Assembly (NCBI RefSeq): GCF_007829525.1
Contig: NZ_VLJP01000007.1
Location: 16,724-72,563, forward strand
DNA from: Mesorhizobium sp. J18
GTDB taxonomy: Bacteria > Pseudomonadota > Alphaproteobacteria > Rhizobiales > Rhizobiaceae
Reading direction: 5' to 3'
DNA length: 55,840 bases
The notes below the pieces were generated by a model. The model had not been told where the DNA came from. It searched no databases and was given only the letters and a program-made list of their open reading frames with translations. Below are positions 49,796 through 55,840 of the stretch, one piece after another. The position numbers and the translations under genes were made by a program. Every line of letters starts with the position of its first letter. Position 1 is the stretch's first letter.

Positions 49796-51760
49796 TCACG
49801 CAGTTTCCTCGAACCGCACGAGAACGGTCCCCTCGCTGACCTGGGTGCCTTCGGCGGCGATTTCGGCCACAACGCCGTCATGAGGCGCGGCGATGGTGTG
49901 CTCCATCTTCATGGCTTCGAGAATGAGCAGCGGCTGTCCCTTAGAAACGCTCTCGTTCGGCGCGGCGCGGACCACCTTCACCAGTCCCGGCATGGGTGCG
50001 CGCAGGCTATCCCCTCCGGCCACAAGCTCTTCGGCCTGCTGCAGGGGATCGTGCAATTGGAAGGTGTGGCTGTGAACACCGTCGAAAGCGGTGAGACGGC
50101 CGGGCCAGGCGGCCAGCCGAGGGGCGTCAGGATCCGTTCCGCTCGGGATCGCAAGTGTCTGCACGCCAAGGCCCTCGATCTCGACCGCGAAGCGGCCCGA
50201 GGGCTGAGCGGAAATCCGTGCGATGATCTCATCCTCTTCGTGAACGAGCTTCGTGCGATGAGTGAGCGAGCCGAAATGTGTGTAGCCGGATATTGCCTCC
50301 CACGGCTCTGGCACGTTGCGGGGAGCGCGTGCGCCGGATGCGGCAAGGGCCGCCATCGCGATCAGTGCCGGCTTGGGCGAGGCCTTGCGTGTCAGGGCTT
50401 CCTGCCGGCGTGCGATCAGGCCGGTGTCGAGGTTGCCGACGGAAAAATCCTCGTCGGCGGCCAAAGCGGCGAGGAAGGGCGTATTGACGACCGACCCCGC
50501 GACCTCCGTCTTCGCCAGTGCTTCCTGCAACGCTGCAAGGGCGGTCGGCCGGTCCTGAGCATGCACCACCAGCTTGGCGATCATCGGATCGTAGTAAGGC
50601 GAGATCGTATCGCCCGCGCGCACGCCGGTCTCGACCCGAACGGTGCCGTTGTCGATCTTCTGCGGGAATTTCAGGTGATGCAGGGTGCCTGTCGCGGGAA
50701 GGAAGCCGCGCGAAGGATCCTCGGCATAGATGCGCGCCTCGATGGCATGCCCGGAAAGGCGGATGTCGTCCTGACCCATCGGCAAAAGTTCGCCGGCCGC
50801 CACCCGTAGCTGCCATTCGACGAGATCGATCCCGGTCACCATTTCCGTTACCGGATGTTCGACCTGAAGGCGCGTGTTCATCTCCATGAACCAGAACCGG
50901 TCCGGTCTCAAGCCGACGGAAGCATCGACGATGAACTCGATCGTGCCGGCGCCCGAATAGCCGATGGCCTTCGCTGCCTTCACCGCCGCACTGGTCATGG
51001 CAGCGCGCATTTCCGGCGTCATGCCGGGAGCGGGGGCCTCCTCGATGACCTTCTGGTGGCGACGCTGTGCCGAACAGTCGCGCTCGAAGAGATGGACCGC
51101 CCCGCCATGCTTATCGCCGAAGACCTGCACTTCGATATGGCGCGGCTTGTCGACATATTTCTCCACCAGAACGCGTTCGTCGCCAAAGGCGGCCTTGGCC
51201 TCGCGCTTGGCGCCGGCAAGCTCCTCGGCAAAATCGTCCGGATGATCGACGCGGCGCATCCCCTTGCCGCCGCCGCCTGCGCGTGCCTTGATGAGCACGG
51301 GATAGCCGATCTCGCGCGCCTTGGTGGCGAGCACGACGAGCTCCTGCGCCTCACCGTGATAGCCGGGCACCACCGGCACGCCGGCCTTCTCCATCAGACG
51401 CTTGGCGGCATCCTTCAGCCCCATGGCACGGATGGCCTTGGCGGAGGGACCGATGAAGGCGAGCCCCGCCGCTTCGATGGCATCGACGAAATCCGGGTTT
51501 TCCGACAGGAAGCCGTAGCCGGGGTGGATCGCCTCTGCGCCCGTCCGCTTCGCCGCCTCGATGATCCTGTCACCGACGAGATAACTCTCGGCCGCAGGTG
51601 CGGCGCCGATATGCACCGCTTCGTCCGCCATCTCCACATGCAGCGCCCTGGCGTCGGCGTCCGAATAGACGGCGACGGTGGCGATGCCCATGCGGCGCGC
51701 GGTGCGGATGACGCGGCAGGCGATCTCGCCCCGGTTCGCGATCAGGATCTTCTTGAACAT
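49796..51760 (-). CDS. biotin-dependent acyl-CoA carboxylase alpha subunit (methylcrotonyl-CoA carboxylase-like)
   Basis: A 654-residue protein: biotin carboxylase domain (MFKKILIANRGEIACRVIRT, GGGGKGMRRV ATP-grasp loop, ERDCSAQRRHQKVIEEAPAP, FMEMNTRLQVEHPVTE) and a C-terminal biotin carrier with Lys618 in EAMKMEHT. The length and ERDCS-QRRHQKVIEEAPAPG form favour the methylcrotonyl-CoA carboxylase alpha subunit (leucine breakdown); propionyl- or acetyl-CoA carboxylases are alternatives. No beta subunit, acyl-CoA dehydrogenase or HMG-CoA lyase gene is next to it, so it is an orphan here. Confidence 0.85.
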   Translation of the reverse strand: MFKKILIANRGEIACRVIRTARRMGIATVAVYSDADARALHVEMADEAVHIGAAPAAESYLVGDRIIEAAKRTGAEAIHPGYGFLSENPDFVDAIEAAGLAFIGPSAKAIRAMGLKDAAKRLMEKAGVPVVPGYHGEAQELVVLATKAREIGYPVLIKARAGGGGKGMRRVDHPDDFAEELAGAKREAKAAFGDERVLVEKYVDKPRHIEVQVFGDKHGGAVHLFERDCSAQRRHQKVIEEAPAPGMTPEMRAAMTSAAVKAAKAIGYSGAGTIEFIVDASVGLRPDRFWFMEMNTRLQVEHPVTEMVTGIDLVEWQLRVAAGELLPMGQDDIRLSGHAIEARIYAEDPSRGFLPATGTLHHLKFPQKIDNGTVRVETGVRAGDTISPYYDPMIAKLVVHAQDRPTALAALQEALAKTEVAGSVVNTPFLAALAADEDFSVGNLDTGLIARRQEALTRKASPKPALIAMAALAASGARAPRNVPEPWEAISGYTHFGSLTHRTKLVHEEDEIIARISAQPSGRFAVEIEGLGVQTLAIPSGTDPDAPRLAAWPGRLTAFDGVHSHTFQLHDPLQQAEELVAGGDSLRAPMPGLVKVVRAAPNESVSKGQPLLILEAMKMEHTIAAPHDGVVAEIAAEGTQVSEGTVLVRFEETA

Positions 51761-51883
51761 CTGTCCTCCATGAAAAAGGCGGCGGTGGAGCCTCCGCCAC
51801 CTTATAGCCTCGGTTGTGATAGCAGGCCAACTGCGAGAATCGATGCAAGGCGACGGCGATGGACGGCGAACACAGGGGAATCG

Positions 51884-54526
51884 TCACGACCCTTCAGGCA
51901 AGGCATAGGCGATGATGGCATCGCCGGGCTTCGTGCCGGTCGAGCCGTGACCGCCGGCGACGACAACCAGATACTGCCTGCCGTCCGCGCCCTGATAGGT
52001 GGAGGGCGTGGCCTGGCCGCCGGCCGGCAGGCGATCCTGCCAAAGCACCTCGCCGGTCTTCAGGTCGTAGGCCCGCACATAGTAATCGAGCGAGCCGCTG
52101 AGGAAAGCGAGGCCGCCCTTTGTGATGATCGGGCCGCCGATGCCCGGCACGCCCATCTTGAAGGGCAGGGGCAGGGGCGAAAGATCGCGGACAGTGCCGT
52201 TGACGCGCTGATAGACGATATCGCCGGTCGTTAGATCGGCGGCTGCGACATAACCCCAGGGCGGCTGCTGGCACGGCAGGCCGATCGGCGACAGGAACGG
52301 CCCCATTCTGGCGGCATAGGGCGCGCCGAAATTCTCGTTGAAAACAGCTTCGCCGTCCTCGCTCACCACGCGGGAGATGTCGTCCGGCCGCGGCACCATT
52401 TGCACCTGGAAGGCAAGATAGACCGGCATGCCGAACACGACCTGACGGTCGGGGTCAACCGCCACGGCACCCCAGTTGAAAGTGCCGAAATTGCCGGGGT
52501 AAACGATCGTGCCCTGTTCGCTCGGCGGCGTATACCTGCCGTCGTATCTGTGCTGCCGGAAGGAGATGCGGCAGGCGAGCTGGTCGATCGGCGTGGCGCC
52601 CCACATGTCCTTCTCCGTAAGCGTCGGTTTGAAGGAGATCGCCGAAACGGGCTGCGTCGGTGCAGTCTGGTCGCCCTCCACGGCTCCTTGAGGCACGGGC
52701 TCTTCGGTCACCGGCAGGATGGGCTCTCCCGTTTCGCGATTAAGTACGTAGACTTCACCCTGCTTGGTCGGTGCCACGAGTGCCGGCACGGTATTGCCGT
52801 CGATGGTCAGATCGACGAGACTCGGCTGTGCCGGCACGTCATAATCCCAGATGTCGTGATGCACGGTCTGAAAGACCCAGGCAACCTCGCCCGTATCCGC
52901 ATTGAGGGCGAGAATGGAAGCGGAGAAGCGCTCCACTTCCTCACTTCGGCTGGCCCCGTATTGATCCGGGGATTCGTTGCCCATGGGCAGATAGATCAGT
53001 CGGAGATCCGGATCATAGCTCGCCACGCTCCAGGAATTGGGCGCATTCTCCGAATAGGTCTCTCCGTTCGGGATCGGCTGCAAGGCCTCGGGATTCTTGC
53101 TGTCGAAGTTCCAGACGAGTTCGCCGGTATTGAGGTCATAGGCGCGGATCACGCCCGAGGGCGAGGTGGTGGCCACATTGTCGTTGACCGCGCCGCCGAC
53201 AATCACGAGCCTGTCGGTAACCACGGGCGGGGAGGTCGAATAGATCGAGCCGAGGGTGATGTTGGGCATGTTCGCCCACAGGTTCACCGTGCCATCCTCA
53301 CCGCCGAAACCCGGACAAATCTCGCCGGTCTCGGCGCTGATCGTGATCAGCCGGCCATCCGACACCGGCACGAAGAGCCGCCTGACGCATTCGGGACTAT
53401 GGGTGACATTCGCCGGCGGTTCTTCCCGGTTCACGACCGGGTTCGGCGCATCAGGTTCGGCTTGCCCGGTCACCACATTCTGCGGCACGCCTGCGGCTTT
53501 TTTCGTCACCTCCTGTACGCTGGCCTCGATCCGTTCTTCGGGGCTGAGCTCAGCCATCTGCTGCGGCTGCTCGGCCGGAGTGGCCTCGGCTGCTTCGGCC
53601 GGCGGCCTGCCTTCCGCCGGAGCGGCGGCTTGCGGCTCGGCAGGTTCGGTTCCGGGTGCTGCGGGCTCCTCAGCGGCAGCCGCCGGGGCCGGTGCTGCCG
53701 ATCCGTCGTAATAGGAGACACCACGGCAGGTCAGATGCTGCATGGTCTGCATCGGCGGCTGCTGAAGACGCGGATCGAAGCGCCATTTTTCCTCGCCGGT
53801 GACCGGATCGAGCGCAATCACCAGATTGTGCGGCGTGCAGATATAGAGCGTATCGTTGACCATGAGGGGCGTGACCTCGTAAGTCGTTTCGCCCGGATCG
53901 TCAGGACCGCGAACATCGCCTGTATGGAAGGTCCAGGCGACTTCGAGACCGGAGACATTTTCCGGTGTGATCTGGTCGAGCGGCGAATACCGCTGGCCGG
54001 CCGAAGTGCGGCCATAGGCATGCCACTCTCCGGGTGGCACATCGGCCGCTACCTGCTCGGTCGCTTCCGCGCCCATCCGGTCGTCCGGGAAGCTGCCCGC
54101 CAAATCATGCGGTTTCTGGAACATGGAATAGACACCGGCCGCCGCGCTGATGATCAAGGCCAGCGCCAGAAAGGCGCTGTTGGGACCGTAGCGTGCCCTG
54201 GACTCGTTGGGCTGGTGCATCGACCAGATCATGGGCGGCAGCAGGAGCAATATCCCGAGTACGATGAGAAGGCTGCCACGGGCCGAAAGCGCCCACCAGT
54301 CGAAACCGACTTCCCACAACGCCCATACGACCGTTGCCAGCAGAGTGAGAGCATAAAGACTTAGCCCGACCGGTCGTCTGGCCAACAGGAGCGCGGCGCT
54401 GATGATGAGTGCAAGGCCGAGGAGGATATAGAACCAGGACCCGCCTAGCACGGCGAGCCAGACACCTCCTCCCAAGAGCACGATCCCGAGGAGAAGGACG
54501 AGCAGCGAAATGGTTGTCCGGTACAT
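51884..54526 (-). CDS. membrane-bound PQQ-dependent dehydrogenase (glucose/quinate/shikimate family) with Ala/Pro-rich insertion
   Basis: An 880-residue protein from ATG 54526 (MYRTTISLLVLLLG); the frame is open upstream without good starts. Five N-terminal membrane spans (residues 5-140) precede the PQQ beta-propeller, with GQRYSPLDQITPENVSGLEV, HLTCRGVSYYD, NWGAVAVDP, GLAFLSGSLDYYVRAYD and the final WQDRLPAGGQATPSTYQG. It oxidises a polyol/aldose or quinate on the periplasmic side and reduces ubiquinone. Residues about 276-378 (nt 53400-53701) are an Ala/Pro/Glu-rich stretch not typical of the family, inserted after YYD and before SPECVRRLFVPV. The protein is thus about 100 residues longer than usual. 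PQQ synthesis genes are not nearby. Confidence 0.88.
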   Translation of the reverse strand: MYRTTISLLVLLLGIVLLGGGVWLAVLGGSWFYILLGLALIISAALLLARRPVGLSLYALTLLATVVWALWEVGFDWWALSARGSLLIVLGILLLLPPMIWSMHQPNESRARYGPNSAFLALALIISAAAGVYSMFQKPHDLAGSFPDDRMGAEATEQVAADVPPGEWHAYGRTSAGQRYSPLDQITPENVSGLEVAWTFHTGDVRGPDDPGETTYEVTPLMVNDTLYICTPHNLVIALDPVTGEEKWRFDPRLQQPPMQTMQHLTCRGVSYYDGSAAPAPAAAAEEPAAPGTEPAEPQAAAPAEGRPPAEAAEATPAEQPQQMAELSPEERIEASVQEVTKKAAGVPQNVVTGQAEPDAPNPVVNREEPPANVTHSPECVRRLFVPVSDGRLITISAETGEICPGFGGEDGTVNLWANMPNITLGSIYSTSPPVVTDRLVIVGGAVNDNVATTSPSGVIRAYDLNTGELVWNFDSKNPEALQPIPNGETYSENAPNSWSVASYDPDLRLIYLPMGNESPDQYGASRSEEVERFSASILALNADTGEVAWVFQTVHHDIWDYDVPAQPSLVDLTIDGNTVPALVAPTKQGEVYVLNRETGEPILPVTEEPVPQGAVEGDQTAPTQPVSAISFKPTLTEKDMWGATPIDQLACRISFRQHRYDGRYTPPSEQGTIVYPGNFGTFNWGAVAVDPDRQVVFGMPVYLAFQVQMVPRPDDISRVVSEDGEAVFNENFGAPYAARMGPFLSPIGLPCQQPPWGYVAAADLTTGDIVYQRVNGTVRDLSPLPLPFKMGVPGIGGPIITKGGLAFLSGSLDYYVRAYDLKTGEVLWQDRLPAGGQATPSTYQGADGRQYLVVVAGGHGSTGTKPGDAIIAYALPEGS

Positions 54527-54616
54527 GATGAGGTCCCACGCAAATTTCGCCCTATGGCTCCCTGCGTCGGGAAATGAAAGCGGCGGGAAACTCCGCCGAA
54601 GCCACACGGCCTGGAT

Positions 54617-54626
54617 GTATATATAC
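54617..54626. promoter_or_regulatory. GTATATATAC palindrome upstream of the PQQ dehydrogenase gene
   Basis: A perfect 10-bp palindrome in an AT-rich patch 91 bp upstream of the dehydrogenase start (reverse strand) and 162 bp before the divergent DUF922 gene. It could be a -10 region or an operator; no regulator is linked. Confidence 0.3.
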
Positions 54627-54787
54627 CTGAGGCGAACGCTGAATTGCCGATAACGTTCCCAAGTCCGCAATTTACTAATTGTCAGCCGGTGCCGTCCGGC
54701 CGTGTTGGGGGAGGCGGACCCGCAGTATCGATTGAAAGGCCGGGGCATTTGCCTCTAGGGTGCGATCGTTCGGAACAGGGAGGGACG

Positions 54788-55378
54788 ATGAGGAGAGGCC
54801 TGTGCATCCTTGGGCTGATGGCCTGTCTGGCGCCGCTTCCGGCACATGCCGGCTGGCAGGCGGTCGAGCGCGTGGAGCCTTATGCTATTTCGGGCAAGAC
54901 CGGGATCGAGCTTTACCGGTCGATCGGCGACAACGGTCCGAAGATCGGAGTAGGTCGAACCATCGCCTATACGGATTTCAAGCTCCTGTGGTCCCGTGAC
55001 TATCGTCCGCAGCCGGACGGCTCCTGCAAGCTGGTCTCAGCCCGGCCAAACCTGACCATCACTTACCGGTTGCCGAAGCCGAGGGATGAACTGTCCGCCA
55101 CAACGCAACGGCTTTGGGACAGATTCATCGAGGGCGTGACCGCACATGAGAAGGTGCATGGCGAGATCATCACCGAAATGGTGAAAAAGATCGAGGCAAT
55201 CTCGATCGGCCTTACAGTCGCCGACGATCCCGACTGCCGGAAAATCAGGACCGAACTGACGAAACATCTCGGCGAACTTTCACAGGAGCAGCGCCGCAGA
55301 AGCCGCGAATTCGACAGGGTCGAGATGAGCAAGGGCGGCAATGTCCATCAACTGATATTGGCGCTGGTGAACGGGTGA
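54788..55378 (+). CDS. DUF922-family exported protein, zinc-protease-like
   Basis: A 196-residue protein from ATG 54788, with a signal peptide of 22 residues (LCILGLMACLAPLPAHA). The mature domain contains WDRFIEGVTAHEKVHGEIIT, in which HEKVH is an HExxH zinc motif, and a cysteine pair (SCKLVSARPNLTITYRLPKP and DDPDCRKIRTEL). This is the pattern of DUF922 predicted Zn-dependent proteases. Activity is inferred. The gene stands alone, divergent from the PQQ dehydrogenase gene. Confidence 0.82.
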   Translation: MRRGLCILGLMACLAPLPAHAGWQAVERVEPYAISGKTGIELYRSIGDNGPKIGVGRTIAYTDFKLLWSRDYRPQPDGSCKLVSARPNLTITYRLPKPRDELSATTQRLWDRFIEGVTAHEKVHGEIITEMVKKIEAISIGLTVADDPDCRKIRTELTKHLGELSQEQRRRSREFDRVEMSKGGNVHQLILALVNG

Positions 55379-55530
55379 TCCGGTAGGGCTTTTCCGTTCT
55401 GCCGGTTCAAGCCACTGAAGACGGATCTCGGCCATTGCTGATGCTTCCGCCGCTGCCGCGCTCTCATTTATAACGAAGTTGACCTTATGCTCGTCGATGC
55501 TGGCTGCCACAACCGGAGCATCGATAGAGC

Positions 55531-55840
55531 ATGAACAGGACCAAACGCACACTTCTCACAGGGCTGATCGCCCAATTTATGTTGGCGCCGTCACCGCTCG
55601 TGCTCGCAAGTCAGGAGACCGGCTCTGCCGCGATAATCGTGGCACAGGAGGGCGGTGGTGGCGCCAGATCGGAGAGGGTAGAGCGTCGCCTGAGGCAGGA
55701 GCAACAACGCCAGGAACAACAGCAGCGTGCCCGCCAGCAGGGTCAACGGGGGCAGGAGCAACGCCGGGAACAGGAGCGTGGGCGTCAGCAGCAACAGCGG
55801 GCACAGGAACAGCGTCAGGAGCAACAGCAGCGCGCCCGCC
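55531..55840 (+). CDS. start of an exported Gln/Arg-rich protein, truncated by the window edge
   Basis: ATG 55531 opens a frame (MNRTKRTLLTGLIAQFMLAP) with a signal peptide ending near residue 26 (LVLA|SQ). After a short GGGGARSERVERR stretch the sequence becomes almost entirely Gln, Arg and Glu in repeats of RQEQQQRARQQGQ type and is still open at 55840. Some rhizobial OmpA-family and other envelope proteins begin this way, but no domain is visible yet, so the function stays open. The Leu-rich reverse-strand frame here is its shadow. Confidence 0.65.
   Translation, partial: MNRTKRTLLTGLIAQFMLAPSPLVLASQETGSAAIIVAQEGGGGARSERVERRLRQEQQRQEQQQRARQQGQRGQEQRREQERGRQQQQRAQEQRQEQQQRAR

Noticed and set aside
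55591-55824. Leu-rich minus-strand ORF resembling a membrane protein
   Set aside because: The Leu run is only the complement of Gln (CAG/CAA) codons in the plus-strand gene.

Overview
The window reads as an alphaproteobacterial chromosome of the order Hyphomicrobiales (Rhizobiales), probably in or near Phyllobacteriaceae/Rhizobiaceae. The coding DNA is GC-rich. The gene order feuN-like/feuP/feuQ, ccmI-ccmE-ccmF-ccmH, degP, two-component pair, glnE, pleC-like kinase, pepN resembles, from memory, the Sinorhizobium cycHJKL-degP1-glnE-pleC neighbourhood. No rRNA, tRNA or CRISPR array was recognised.

Layout. 1-6.1 kb holds the end of a SulP transporter, a divergent TetR/NnrU pair with a palindrome between them, a small conserved ORF, a DUF1254/DUF1214 pair and a bifunctional penicillin-binding protein. 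6.3-7.5 kb is a RES/Xre-type toxin-antitoxin operon whose promoter carries two copies of a GCCATATGGC palindrome.

7.5-16.5 kb is the unusual part: a collapsed phage region. It appears to be a gene transfer agent (GTA)-like or phage packaging cluster (small gene, large terminase, g15-like TIM-barrel tail protein, holin-like gene) into which part of a second, HK97-type prophage has been spliced. Almost every joint is an in-frame fusion: terminase ATPase to a phage helix-turn-helix protein, HNH nuclease to the nuclease half of another terminase, and capsid N-terminus to the antisense end of the g15-like gene. The middle of the g15-like gene is inverted relative to its own 3' end. Portal, protease and most tail genes and any integrase are absent, so this cannot be an autonomous phage. 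Three hairpins with GTGA tetraloops sit just upstream of the capsid start.

16.6-36.1 kb is a conserved core: FeuN-like/FeuP/FeuQ signalling, a surface lipoprotein, cytochrome c maturation (ccmIEFH with start/stop overlaps), DegP protease, an OmpR-type regulator and kinase, GlnE, a PleC-like cell-cycle kinase and aminopeptidase N. 36.3-47.2 kb carries an orphan CoxL-like molybdopterin subunit, a DMT transporter, a MmyB-type regulator divergent from a small membrane protein, a uracil-DNA glycosylase, ETF-ubiquinone oxidoreductase, an EEP-family protein and AMP nucleosidase. 47.3-55.8 kb carries small exported proteins, a glutathione S-transferase, a DUF2147 gene with a probable one-base deletion, a Sel1-like protein, a biotin-dependent carboxylase alpha subunit, a PQQ-dependent membrane dehydrogenase with a low-complexity insertion, a DUF922 protease-like protein and the start of a Gln/Arg-rich secreted protein running off the edge.

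Dispersed palindromic repeats occur at 19631, 23363, 30909, 47296 and 48469. All function assignments are by reading motifs and recalling families; no search was run.
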